Under the pieces are notes generated by a model that had not been told where the DNA came from, did not search any database, and saw only the letters and a program-made list of their open reading frames with translations. A stretch of DNA of 64,000 nucleotides from Kalmusia sp. IMI 367209. Taxonomy: Eukaryota > Ascomycota > Dothideomycetes > Pleosporales > Didymosphaeriaceae. The stretch's first letter is position 1, and every line of letters starts with the position of its first letter. This document shows, piece after piece, positions 36,617-48,444 of this stretch. The stretch spans positions 3,782,001-3,846,000 of the forward strand of contig JAPEUQ010000001.1 of assembly GCA_027946365.1 (NCBI GenBank), read 5' to 3'. A program made the translations under genes and the position numbers.

Positions 36617-38279
36617 GTTGTCGATCACCATCAGCTTTCATACCCATCTAGGATGCCATTTCAGTACCTAGTTCCCTCGTACCGACGATGGGTCATTTTC
36701 TGTGGTTCCTTGGAAAGCTACTTAAGTCAAAGGACCCCCTTACGAAGTGTTGCCTGGGGCGATCACAGTTAGGCTCTTGATTTCACTCTCTTAGTCTTTC
36801 AGAATGTTGACAGGGATTGATATGTTACATTCGCGATACAGCACCAGTTGCTGTCTGATTGAATGGGCGATTGCCTGCATTCTAAGCTTGGCGTTGTGAT
36901 AGTGTCTCAAGCCTAGCAAAAGTTCATTAATACTACATCGCTGCCGAGACTACGATACCGATTCCCGAGTCGTCTTTATCTTCCTCGAATTTAGGAGACG
37001 CTTGAAAAACTGCTCTTCACTTCTGACATCTCGTGCAAAGACCCACAATTTTTAGATGCCTTACCAACCAGTGAATTGCAAATATCCTGATTTTCATTAG
37101 TGATCCGCGTCAGTATGATGAAGATGTCGTACCTCTAACAAACTGCAATCTATCCTCTGTGTTCAGCTCGAATTATATTCTTACAGCCTTCGTAAGAGAA
37201 AATCATTGCTGATCACGAGATGGGCCTTGACGCCCTCGTTCATGCTCTCTCTCATGCTACTTAGGATATAAACCGGGTCACCGATGAGATAGTTAATTTT
37301 GACCATCCACGTCGCGCAATTGAGGTCTGGTAGCCCTGCTGCTTTCGGCTATCGAGCTTGAACACGAAGTCTGACTTGAATCCGTCATCGTGGCTCACTT
37401 AGGAAAGTTTTGTAAAAGCCGGTTGTGGATTAACTCCGTCTTGTTCATACCGATGCCGTTCACCTTGAGATCTTTGCGCGTTGTAGCATCGACGTAGCTA
37501 TCGGGATACCACATGTGCCACGATGTGCAAAAGTCGAGCACACGTCCTTCTCATGCGAGAACGATGCTGGAATAAGTGAGCAGGTGGGGAATTGCGGCAT
37601 TGTCAATATGTGCAACATAGCGTGGTTGGTTGTAGAAGCCACTTCAACGTTTCATCAGAGCGAATAAGTCTCCTACCATACATGTCCAGATTATAAGATT
37701 GTCCCGCCACACCATGTGTCTCGTGATATAGTATGCAGCAGGGGAGCCTTGCAAGAACAATAAAACATTTTTCTGAACCTGTGAATGCTAAAATATTCAG
37801 GGGTATAATGAACAGGAATTAGACCCGTTGACATTTCAAGGGTGATGACGCCATGGTAGACGCGCGCTTTCCAGCGGGCACATGGCCAGCATAGGCACCT
37901 CAAAAACAGTCTTCCTTTCAGCGCGAGAAGATTTCAACAATCCGAACAAAACTATGTTTTGAGTTGTGTAGTATATAGGGCGCAATCTGACAGGAAAAGC
38001 GAAGTTGGATACCCTCGTAAGTTGATTTGTATACCGTCGGAGATGGTGCCAAAGTTAGCTTTATACTCAGGTCTTCATTGCTATTTAGGGACACACACGA
38101 AGCTGAAATCCAATGTCAATAGTTCATGATTAGCCTTGACACTGGTCATGTGGTCGGCTTACATAACTGGACAATCAAATATTGCCGAGGCGTCAGTACA
38201 CTACCCGTAGCGCGCTTTATCCTCTGTCGCTGCCGCTTAAATCCTTCCTTTCCACGTCAACGATTTTTGAGTTGTCACA
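36617..38279. other. gene-free stretch
   Basis: About 1.7 kb without a supportable gene; all open frames are short and lack family features. Codon-like texture is absent. It may be decayed repetitive DNA. Confidence 0.5.
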
Positions 38280-39056
38280 ATGTTTGCATCACCTTTGCTC
38301 CTATTGCCAGCTGAAATTAGATACAGAATCTACAGCTTCTGCACGCCTCTCAATGGGCACATCGGGGATTTCGAGGGCTTGCTACTGGTGTCACAGCAGG
38401 TACGCCGTGAGTACAGAAGCGAAGCCACCAAAGCCGTACAACAGTATCTGGATCACCTTAAGAAAAAATGGCCACATCCAAAAGGGATCCGCTTTGTAGA
38501 GCAGCCCACCTTTGGCGAGCTCGCCAACCTTACAGTACAACTACCCATATCTCTATACTTTCCTCCATCAGACCAAGAACCCCAGCAAGAATTCCTCGAC
38601 AATACCAAGATGGAAGCTTGCTTGGCGCCCTTATATTCTCTTCACTTGTCGCGACTCACCTTCACGTTTTACGAAGACGACAGGGCTCTCCTAAGTCGAA
38701 CACCAAGGGTGGTTCCCGTAGGCCTTCTACTCGACATGACTAACGCTTTGATACCATCCTCGTCGCTTGCTAAGATGCATGAAAGCGAACGTCGAGCTTC
38801 TCGAAACTTCCAGTGCTATGAACCTTTGCATATACGGCAATTAGCATACAGATGGGTCGGACGCAAGGTTGATCGTGAGGTTGGAGCTATTTGGTCGGTT
38901 TACGAGGCTGACATGGCAAATATTGGCTTCTTTCTGCACGAATCGAAGTGGTTCCAGCATCCCCACGGATTCGTGCACAATTGGGGGCACGATGAGGACT
39001 CGGTGTGGCTCGACGTCAGTGCCCAGCAAGATCAGCTCTTCGAATCGAATAATTAG
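38280..39056 (+). CDS. F-box-like fungal protein of unknown function
   Basis: Single exon, 258 residues; ATG 38280. The start LLLLPAEIRYRIYSFC has the LPxEIRxxIY pattern that opens many fungal F-box-like proteins of unknown function, followed by GLLLVSQQVRREYRSEA (the usual second helix, cf. LLLVCKQVRxE). No enzymatic motif is visible. It could be a substrate adaptor of an SCF ligase, but a full F-box is not evident. It converges with the monooxygenase on the other strand, 54 bases apart. Confidence 0.75.
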   Translation: MFASPLLLLPAEIRYRIYSFCTPLNGHIGDFEGLLLVSQQVRREYRSEATKAVQQYLDHLKKKWPHPKGIRFVEQPTFGELANLTVQLPISLYFPPSDQEPQQEFLDNTKMEACLAPLYSLHLSRLTFTFYEDDRALLSRTPRVVPVGLLLDMTNALIPSSSLAKMHESERRASRNFQCYEPLHIRQLAYRWVGRKVDREVGAIWSVYEADMANIGFFLHESKWFQHPHGFVHNWGHDEDSVWLDVSAQQDQLFESNN

Positions 39057-39110
39057 GAGACGGTGCAGACAGTGTCACTGTGGTATGATGCAGGAAACCA
39101 ATTGCATATC

Positions 39111-40827
39111 TCAGGGTTTCACTCTAGCTCGCTCATCCTCTTCTTGAATGGTTTTCTCATACGTCTCGTACTTGTATTTCGAGCCAGGGTGGTCATCTCT
39201 CAATCTCTTTTGATCCTTTCCATACACCCTCTCGCGATAGGTCAGCACTGGTGCATCCCGCTCAATAGGTTCATCGAGCAGACCTCGACGCCTTAACTCC
39301 GGCGCTAAAAGCTCTGACACGTCCTCAAAACTCCCGGGTGACACAACATATGCGATATTGAACCCATCGACGTCCGCAATGTCGACCCACTGCTCGAATA
39401 TATCAGCGACTTGCGATGGAGATCCCTTCGGCATCGCCCCTGTTCCACCAATTGCGACGAGCTTGCCCAAGTTACGCACAGTCAAAGGCGGCACATCATC
39501 GCCAGAGTACTGCAAATTGTACGAGGAACTTTGCTGTAGCTTCTGCCATTGCTCACGGGGCAGATCATTCTCCGTAAGGAGATGATCTGGGTCGAATTTG
39601 GAGACGTCGATACCCGTTGAGGCACTCCACTGTGCAAGACCCCCTTCTTCCGATGCGTATTCGAGAGCCTCGCGATGCTTTCGCTCGGCGTCTGCCTCGT
39701 CCGTGCCAATGATCGGCGTAATCATTGCGAATATTTTGATTGATTTTGGGTCTCTTCCAAGCGATGAAGCCTTTTCCCTAATTGCCTTTACGCGTGGCGC
39801 AACGACATGAGGCGAAAGACCGGCGACGAAAATGGCCTCTGCGTGGGTAGCGCCAAAATGCATACCCGCTGCCGAAGTCCCAGCCTGGAAAAGTAGGGGG
39901 GTTCGTTGCGGGGAGGGATCAACGATGAAAGGCGCATCTACATGCCACTTCCCGTCGTGCTTGATCGTTCTGATTAGCGAGGGCTCTGCGTAAATGCCCT
40001 TTGCACCGTCTTCCCTTAGCGCGTCATCGGACCACGAACCCTCCCACAATCTTCCTCACTGTAAGTACTTCTCTCGCACTGAAGGAATTGCTCACTGACT
40101 TATACAAGATGCGTAGATATTCATCCGCGTTTTGATATCGTTGATCATGCTCAACGTACGGCAGTCCAACCTAACAGACTCATTTATTAGCATTCCAACA
40201 TCACCAAGTCGAGCTAGTACTAACTGCTTTTGAGGCAGCTGTTTTCCAACTAGTGACAATATTCCAGCCAAAGCGACCACCGGTCAGATGATCAAGTGTA
40301 GCGAATCGTTTTGCTACCACGTACGGCTGCTCGTAGGACGTCGAAGTGGTGATTGCGAAATTGAGATGTTTTGTCACTGATGCCATGGCAGATATTGGCT
40401 GAGCATGCCTTCCGTGTCAGCGCAATCACCAAATAGATACCCATGGGCAACAGAGAGCCATACGATTACTGGGTCTGCCATTGGCCATTGTGCGCCTGTT
40501 CTGAATGCTGGTTCAGCACTTCCTTTGTACCTGCACTTATCAGAAAGGGCTCCTTGAAACGGGGCCTCTCACTTACACATCATATGGACCAAAGGTGTCG
40601 GCTAGAAAGTAGCCGACGAAGCTTCCTTTTTCCAGGATTTTGGCGAGATCGGTCCAGTAGGTCAAGTCTCGACGCTTATCTCTACTCCTGTCGTGGGGAT
40701 TGCGCCACTGCCCGAAGGCCAAGTGACTTGGCGTGAACATGTCGAAGGCATTAAGTAAAAGCCTCTTCTTTCCGCTTCTGCTGTTTCTGCTACCGTCTCC
40801 ATTCGCAAGAAAGTCATCGCTCGCCAT
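39111..40827 (-). CDS. FMN-dependent monooxygenase, NtaA/SnaA/DszA family
   Basis: Five exons read leftwards: 40577-40827, 40464-40530, 40225-40398, 40100-40170 and 39111-40050; 500 residues. Luciferase-like TIM barrel: LLLNAFDMFTPSHLAFGQWR near residue 25, FVGYFLADTFGPYDV, ADPVIPISAMASVTKHL, YVVAKRFATLDHLTGGRFGW, WNIVTSWK, and YKLWEGSWSDDAL. The family uses FMNH2 from a separate reductase to cleave C-N or C-S bonds in chelators, sulfonates, thiophenes and similar compounds. The exact substrate is unknown. Introns are 46-66 bases. It faces an ACS-type transporter gene across 606 bases, suggesting uptake and breakdown of one nutrient. It has no signal peptide; a cytosolic or peroxisomal site is possible. 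Confidence 0.94.
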
Positions 40828-41433
40828 GGTGGGATTCTAGCCTATCAAGCAGACTGAGTGCTGCAGGGTAATGTAGTGAGCCAAGCAATTATTGCAAGAT
40901 AAAACTGACTCGCCTCTTTCCTTTCTTATATCTGGGCACCGCTCGAAAGACGTCTCGATACGAGGAGCTGTCTGACACCATCGCCGGTCGATCTTGCGAT
41001 TATCGCACGCCGGGCGCGTATATCCGTGATGGCTAATAACTTTAGTGATACATAAAGCTCGCCAAGGCAGAGTTGCGTGTTTTCGAGGGGTTAAGCTAGG
41101 GTTCGTGATGTCGTTATGCTTACGATGATCGCGCCATCCGCAACAACGATCTCTCCTCCAAACATGTGCCTCCGCAAGATAGAGCTCCACCTCTTTATCC
41201 CATGCGACTTCAACAAACCCATTCCGGATTTACCCATTTTGTAGTGGCATTGGCTATTTAGGCACTCATTGAACCATATAGACTAGAAAAACGTCATGCG
41301 AGCCAAGATTCAAGTCCTCCACCTGAAGCTGGGCGGAAAAGTTCCCGGCTTGACAGACCCGAGATCATGTTTCTTGGGACTTAATTATTGACCTCACTAC
41401 CACTTAATATCACATAAAGCTGTCGAAACAACT
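40828..41433. promoter_or_regulatory. divergent promoter, monooxygenase / MFS transporter
   Basis: 606 bases between the two starts. A perfect palindrome TGCGAT-T-ATCGCA lies at 40994-41006, close to GCCGG and CCGGGCG motifs on either side. It is a candidate shared operator. No gene is seen here. Confidence 0.5.
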
Positions 41434-43331
41434 ATGCTTCCACACCCAACCCCAGAACTTATTGCCGACACTGCACCAGCTATTGACCACGATGTCGCCG
41501 CCGCGCATCGGAAGCAAGCCAGCGCGACAGTTGCTCGGGCCGACGTCGATAACTTACGAGATGATCCTGAAGCGAAAGCGGCATTCCTTGCTACATTCAC
41601 TGCTGCCGAGGAAAAGATAATCATGCGCAAAGTGGACAAGTGCTTCATCCTTCTCACTGGGATCATGTATCTCATCAAGCAAGTACGGGCGCAAAGGTTC
41701 GGTGTAATCAATTATACTGATGATTTCAACCAGATTGATGTGCACAATGCCGCGAACGTAAAAGTTCTTCAAGTCGGGCAGCCGTCGAATATTTTGAAAG
41801 AACTTAAGATGTCTTCAAACGACTACAACTGGGTTGCATCTATCTATGGAGTGAGTCAGCAATGTAACCATGGAAGGAAGAACTTGGCTAATGATGTAGA
41901 TTGCGTACATTGTATTCGAAGCACCCAGCAATCTCTTGCTTAAGAAAATGAGTCCGCACAACTGGCAAGCACGGATTTTCTGTACCTGGGGTATCATCAC
42001 AGCATGCCACGCTGCCGCTCAAAATCGGCATGACCTTTATGCTATGCGATTTCTGCTCGGGTTCGTTCCATGTTACACTACTCTCTCACGTGATCATATT
42101 TCGGAGTCTGACGGTACACAGCATGTTTGAAGCCGGCATGTTTCCCGGTGTCCTAGCTCAGTATTCTTCCTGGTATCGCACAGACGAAATGAGTCGCATA
42201 GTGACGTGGTACTTCTGCTTCAGCAACGTGTCTGGGATCGTCGGAGCACTTCTCACCTATGGCATATCGTATATGGATGGCGTTGGTGGATTATCCGCTT
42301 GGCGCTGGGTATATATTCTCGAAGGTATCATTACAATTCTGTTTTCCGGTGTCGTTTGGTACTATCTCCCAGATTACCCCAAGAGTCCGAGAAGTAAGAG
42401 GTGGTTCACTGAGCGGGAGATGGAGTTTATCGAGACGCGGCTACCGGAGAATGCGCCTCTGACAAGCGACCCTAACTTTTCGGGCAAAGAAATCAAGAGC
42501 ATCTTGAGTAAAAGCCTGATTTGGAGCTTCATGCTGAGCCAGACGCTCGTCAATCTTGGGTAGGGATTCGAGAAGAAGATTAAAGGGGCACAACTAACGA
42601 GCAGTAGGGGATATGCTTTGACGTGGTACTTGCCTACCATCATCACAAATCTAGGCTTCGTCGGGTTGCCGAGAAATCAGCTTCTATTATTACCACCATG
42701 TGCGGCTGCAGTGCTGGGTCTTGTGTTCTCGGCATGGTTTATGGGCAAAGCATGGATCGTTCGCCCTGCCTACATCATGTGAGTGTACTTCGCCATCAAA
42801 AAAATCTTTGGTGTTCCGCTAACAGTCTCGAGGTTCATAATGTCCGGCATGGTAATCTGCTTCGTCCTCTTCTTTAGCATCACCCACTCCCGCATCGGCA
42901 TCTACATTGCCTGCGTCCTCGGTACCCTCTTTTACCAATCCTACTTTCCCGCCTTCTGGGCCTGGCGCAGCGCAACCCTTTCCGGAAGCACAGGCACCGC
43001 ATTTACACTTGGGCTGCAATCCGGAATCGCGCAGCTAGGCGGCGTTGTCGGTCCGCAGCTCTTCCAGTCCAAGTGGGCACACGATGGGTACAAGACGAGT
43101 TTCGGAATTGCGGCGAGCTTCATGATTGCCGGATGGGTAAGCAATGTATGGACATGGTGGTTAACTCGAAATACGGAGTACGATGTCATGAGGGTAAGGA
43201 GGTTGGCGAACAAGGCGAGGAAGAGGGGGGAGGTGGTGGTAGGGGATGATATTAGAATTTTCGAAGAGCGGAAGTTTTACGTGGGGGTAAGGAAGGTCAA
43301 AGGGGTTGATAGTGACGATAGGTCGGTGTAG
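41434..43331 (+). CDS. MFS transporter, ACS family (allantoate/DAL5-like)
   Basis: Six exons: 41434-41682, 41734-41850, 41900-42060, 42122-42559, 42608-42778 and 42833-43331; 544 residues with about 12 hydrophobic segments. Family marks: IMYLIKQIDVHNAANVKV, WVASIYGIAYIVFEAPSNLL, NRHDLYAMRFLLGMFEAG, MFPGVLAQYSSWYRTDEMS, and a central loop ending LPENAPLTSDPNF. This is the anion:cation symporter group (DAL5, TNA1, VHT1) that imports organic anions such as allantoate, nicotinate, biotin or sulfonates. It sits divergently to the FMN monooxygenase, so it may carry that enzyme's substrate. The last intron (42779-42832) is the least certain; retention would add a stop. Confidence 0.9.
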
Positions 43332-44496
43332 AGGCAGTGGGCAATGGTGGACCGGAGGCGTGCGACGATAGACCTGATCACTACAGACCTGGGATGCGGT
43401 CACTCTTGACTGCTCCTCAGCATTAAACACGGATCACCTATATTAAAATTACCGTGTGCAGTTCTTCGATACGTGGATATACATGTACTTCGCCTCTCGT
43501 AGGGCGTTTTAGATGTGCTAAGCTCCTTATAGAGAGAACGCATTTCTTCTTTTTGGCGGCTCCCCTTATGGGAGTGTGTCTTCTCATAAGCCTCTGTGCG
43601 ACATAACTAATAGAATGGGGTGATTACTGTTCTAGTATAAGCAACAGTATTAGTTTTTACCCGTAAGGCTATATTCTTGATTTAGTCCTAGCTCTGTGTG
43701 GCCTTCTTCCCCTTTATCGTGCGTAGGTAGGTGACTGTACTAGTTAACATTACTCGCTTTGTTCTGTTTTGCTAAGTTTGATTGATTCGATCTGTTTGAT
43801 TTGCAGTTTCGTAGGGAGATAGGCTAAGAGATTTCCTGAGAGACGGACTGAGAGACTGTCACAACTGGCCTAGTTTAACTCAAGAGCAGCCATCTTGAAT
43901 GCGTACATTCCAGAATGCCTAATATGGGGCCAGGCCAGATGCAGGCAAGAGATCTGAATTTAGCATTTATGGGACTGTTTGCAGAAAAAGAAATTCGCAA
44001 CTAGAAAGACTTAGTAGTAAGGCATAAAGGTGACATAGTGTATCTTTGGAAGAATACATTCGGAAGGTCTTAATTTCGCTAGTCAATAACGTCCTCAGGA
44101 ATGATGGAGTCCCTTGGTCAACGATCAGTGTGGTGCGCTGTTGGAACCCTTTAATCGTTTTCTTTTGTTGAAATCGTAAGACTCGAAGTATCAGTGTTTC
44201 TATAGCCCTTTCCCATGTGTAAATGCATCCCACTCAATCATGCAAAGTCCGGTGCTAAGCTTCTACGGTTACTCGGCCAGTAATGCTCAGACTCGAAGCA
44301 CAATTTGGTTCGTGGAGCCTTAATTTCGAGGACATTGGGAATTTTAGTACAGCAGAGCTGGGTTATCTCGATAGTCTTGTTGGTACAGCCTCTGGGGCTT
44401 GTAGCTGGATCATTGACCTGGAATTATTTATTATTACAATAGTATATGGTACATGGATTAACATGCAAAGATGAGTCTTTAGCTCATATTTCGCCT
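43332..44496. other. gene-free stretch with minisatellite
   Basis: About 1.2 kb. No gene is seen apart from tandem 12-base units at 43813-43860. Frames at 43967-44233 and 44283-44474 lack family features. Confidence 0.5.
43813..43860 (-). repeat. 12-bp minisatellite, copy B
   Basis: Four contiguous 12-base units (43813-43824, 43825-43836, 43837-43848, 43849-43860). Read on the minus strand they match GTCCGTCTCTCA-like units of copy A at 8946-9019. Confidence 0.7.
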
Positions 44497-46299
44497 TCAT
44501 GCAGCATTTACGCTTTGTATCACCGGATACTTCGGTAGGTATGGGTTATAGACCTATCATGGTATTAGTTTCATTCGTGGGATGAGCGAGAAGAAGGTTG
44601 GAAAGAAACATCGCTTACCGACTGGCATCGGCCGTTATATTCCGAAGCAGAGGCCAAACCAATAGCAAGCTCATTGCCTGACACGCCCAGTTTCGCAATA
44701 GTGCCCTTCTTCGGTGTAGCCTTGGCCCACCCAGGTCCGGCGGAGGGATTCTTGATCCACGAGACGAACCAATCGTTTTGAAAGTCAGCCAGAGCTTGCT
44801 GTGCAGTCGTCACTTCTTGCCCATCGAAAACCTCGTTTCCGCCAAAGAAGTAAGCAATCTCTGCACCGTGCGTTGGTGCGGCCACGGGCAAGCCTTGAGA
44901 GTAGTCGGCGAAAAAGCGGTACGTCCATGTGTCTTGTTTAGTGCTGCGTAGATCGACGAGGTAGTCGACGGGACAGAAGAAGCGTGCGTCTCCGTATTGC
45001 GCGCCACTCATCGCAGACACGCTGTCATAGTCGGACGGGTTGTATGCACCCAAAAGCAAGTTCTTGGGAATCTCAGCGACATCAGCATCGAAGGTTTTGA
45101 TCCACCTGCTGAAATTTGTGTTCTCGTTTCCGTATACAAGACCGAAAAGAGCGCCCTCATAGTTCGAGTTGCCCGTCAGAAGAGGTACGTGCGAGGCATA
45201 CTTGCCCTGCGCGAAACGTGATTCATAATTCTGGAAACGTGTGATTTCATCCACAGCCGGAGTGAACCAGGTATTGTATGTTGCGTTGAACTTCTCCGTT
45301 TGAAAGGCGTATGCATCGACTTTGCGCAAACAATCAAGCTGGCCCTTACCAGTCGGGCAACCAACCTCCGCGGCGACGACGTTAAGTGCTTCGTTGACAG
45401 GGGCTACGGCAGGGCCAGACTTTGCATTAGCGGCTAGTTCGACGGCTCCCACAAGCCATGTGTTGGGATGATTCCAAAGGTAGTGGTCAACCTGGACTGA
45501 ACCGGATGAATGGCCGCCGAAGACAATGTGATCCGGGTTACCACCGAAGGCTTGACTACATTAACGAAACATTCCGCAATATATGATAGAGGCACACTTA
45601 CCAGCAATGTTATCACGGACCCACTGCAATGCCTTGTTGACATCGAGAATGCCAAAGTTTTGAGACTCTTTGCTCCCACGAAGTTCAGCTGAATTCGGGT
45701 ACGCGAAGATGCTCTCACGGGTGTTGAAGCTGACGAAAATGACTCCCCTTGCGAGCAAAGTTGTTTCCTTGATAAGCAGGGTTGCTGCTCGAGCCAGTTA
45801 CCATAGCACCACCATACATCCACACGAAGACTGGCAGACCGGAGGCTCCTCGACTCTCATTGCAGGCGCCCGGAGCCTCTGTGGTAGGTTTCCGAGGCTT
45901 GACAGAGTTCGATGAAGGCACCCAAATATTAAGGTTAAGACAGTCTTCACCCTGTTGCGAGTAGGTCGTTCCGGTTATCGCTTGAGGACATGTTGCACCG
46001 TATGCTGTGGCATTGAAGATCGTGCCCTTCTTTGCGTGAGGAACGGGTTGTGGCGCTCTCCATCTAGTGCCATATTAGCTAAGGTGTCTGCATGTAATCC
46101 ATTGTTACCAGCGTACCGGTTCTTGCCCCCGGTCGTGTCCGCGAAGGGAATACCCAGGAAGACTGCATTTCCAGAATCATCGTTGAAGCCCCTCACAGCT
46201 CCCTGGGCAAGATTGACCACATTGTCACCTCGTCGCGGGAGCGGGTTACCAAGTACCCCCGGCAGCGCACCCGAATGCAACCAAGCCCAAAACCTTCAT
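44497..46299 (-). CDS. secreted type-B carboxylesterase with two frameshifts
   Basis: Exons read leftwards: 46117-46299, 45602-46063, 44619-45550 and 44497-44553. Intact family marks: signal peptide (MKVLGLVAFGCAAG), NAVFLGIPFA, GEDCLNLNIW, VWMYGGAMVTG, nucleophile elbow FGGHSSGS, Glu in NSNYEGALFG, His in PTHGAEIAYFFGG. Two breaks: after the signal peptide, at CCCCC 46256-46260, and before GVIFVSFNTRES, at CCCC 45745-45748 (plus strand). Removing one base from each run gives a continuous 543-residue esterase over all three introns. So either both runs are one base too long in the assembly, or this is a recent pseudogene. The last intron (44554-44618) is inferred from the better tail it yields. 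Resembles the esterase at 394-2228 in fold only. Confidence 0.8.
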
Positions 46300-47165
46300 A
46301 GTGTCAGTCAAGTGAAACACAAGAAAGTTGAGAGAGATTGGTGTACGAGGTGATCGTCGCTCAGGCGTCAAGTAGGATATTTGAGCCTCACTGTCGCGTG
46401 GAAACCACGTGTGGATATACTGTATGGTCCAATCGCGACTCCTTGACTTTCGTTTGCCGATGAATTTCCGGTGTAATTACCTCGTCGTGGCCGCCATTAT
46501 CAATATACGAGAACAGAAACTTCGACGCGCGGGTGGAGATGAATGAAGTTAGCTGCTTGGGTTGGCCCACTTCCTAAGGGATTTTGATCGGGCCTATTCT
46601 GACCAACGCTAGGGCTTTGTGGGTCGAACATGAGAGAATCCGCCCTCCATGGTGTTCCGAGACCGCCGAGCTCATGGCTCTAACCTTCCTCTTTTCCACC
46701 TTCCAGGCAATGAAACCGAGGTTCGGGCTTGAGTTCAACGCTATACTCGCCGAGATGGATCACGCCCGTTATTCCATTGGCTCACAGCGGCGCCTGCCGT
46801 GCGCCATTGCAACCTAATGTCAGAGCTGTGGATTAGCAACACACAAGCAGTAGAGTGCCTGCTCGCATAAAAACCAATATTGATCTCAATGGCTCATTCC
46901 CCCCGGCATGCTGGAGCCGAGCATGAAATTGGTCAATATCAATGTCGATCTTAAAAGGAGGCATGGGACGAATTCGCAGCGGGCTGTTGTTGGTCCGACA
47001 ATGCAGGGTGAACTGCAGTAGAGTGGAGGGAGACATGTAAAGGACTCCTATGGGTCCCTCCCCGCTGCAAATCATCCCTTTGAAAACCACTTGATACGCA
47101 AGCTTACGTCGATCGTGACGCGATCTCCCCAAAGTCCCTCCCGCTGTTGCTATCTGTAGAGCACA
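46300..47165. other. divergent promoter region, esterase / rhodopsin-domain gene
   Basis: No gene is supported; frame 46584-46817 has no family features. Confidence 0.45.
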
Positions 47166-48444
47166 ATGGGGAACCAGGGCCTTGGTCAGGTGGTAAGTGC
47201 TTTTCGCCCGCCTTACATCGACCGTTACTGAACGGGCATTCACAGATTTCCTGGTATATCTGCACTATAGCTTCTGTACCATTTGTAGCCCTGCGCATGT
47301 ACTCGCGATGGACCAGAATTGGCTACCTAGCAATCGAGGACTACCTCATCATCCTCGCCGTATGCTGTCTTATAGGAGACCTGGGTATCCAGCAGCACAT
47401 GTGGAACTTAGGCTTAGGTGACATGTCGACGGTGACGCCCGAGAAGCTCAAAGGCATCATGCAGATGATCGTGCCGGGTTCGATCCTCTACGTCTCTTCG
47501 CTCTGGGCCGTTAAATTCGCTCTTGTTTTCTTCTACAAGCGCCTTGCTGCACCAGGTTCGCGGCTCATCCTGGTATACAATATCGCTTTGGGCGGTTTAG
47601 CCGCCACTTTCCTCGTCATTTTCTTTGATATCCTATTCCAGTGTTATCCTTATGATAAGCGCTGGTCGAATAACCCGAATTGTGAGTTGGGAGCGTGCAT
47701 TTTCGAGACTCTTATTGACAGCGGCACGTAGATCAGTGTGACCCGAAAGCTGCTACAGCTAATTATTGGATAACTATTACTTGTAAGTTCTTCATGAGGA
47801 TTAATATCATGGTACAGCGTGCTGACTGCCCTGATTTCAGTCAACATCTTTTCCGATGCGATCATCATTGGCCTGCCCATTACCATGATATCCAGACTAC
47901 AGATGAAACTCAAACAAAAGATCGCGGTCGGGGGTATATTCGCACTCGGCTTCTTTGTCATCATATCCAGCAGTACGTCCATTTCCCAACTGATATATTC
48001 AATTCACTAGCTAATATGAAGCAAACAGTCGTTCGAGCCTATTACTCCCACCGCAATGAGACAATGCTAACCTGCACTGTCTCCATGATTGAAACCGCTA
48101 TAGCCATAATCGCCGCCTGCCTTCCCGCCCTTCGCTCCATGGTTATCGGCGGCAGTACAAATGACCCAAGCAGCTACGGTAAACACTACGAACTTGGATC
48201 TGCGCGCCGCAGGACCAACGAGAACCGCACGGGCGCAAGTGGCGGAATCGTGACGTCAACGGGAACGAACTCGCACGTAAGGAAAGGCCGCGATCCAAAT
48301 GGTTCGGAAGACTCTTTGGTGGCAAGTGGGTTGAGCGTAGGGCTCGATGGGAGGGGAAAGATCAGGGTGGATACTACGATCGAGGCACGATACGAAGACG
48401 AGGATTTCAAGAGCAAGGCAGAGAGTTCAAGGAGCGATGTTTAG
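47166..48444 (+). CDS. rhodopsin-domain (PTH11-like) membrane protein
   Basis: Five exons: 47166-47192, 47246-47681, 47732-47782, 47841-47972 and 48029-48444; 353 residues. Exon 1 encodes only nine residues (MGNQGLGQV). Family marks: ICTIASVPFVALRMYSRW, IEDYLIILAV, LYVSSLWAVKFALVFFYKRL, ANYWITIT, NIFSDAIIIGLPITMI and IRAYYSHRNETMLTC. The tail after about residue 260 is hydrophilic, Gly/Ser/Arg-rich and probably cytoplasmic. Function as a surface sensor is inferred from the family. The acceptor at 47840 is chosen over an upstream AG because it alone keeps the frame and gives the conserved NIFSD. Confidence 0.87.
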
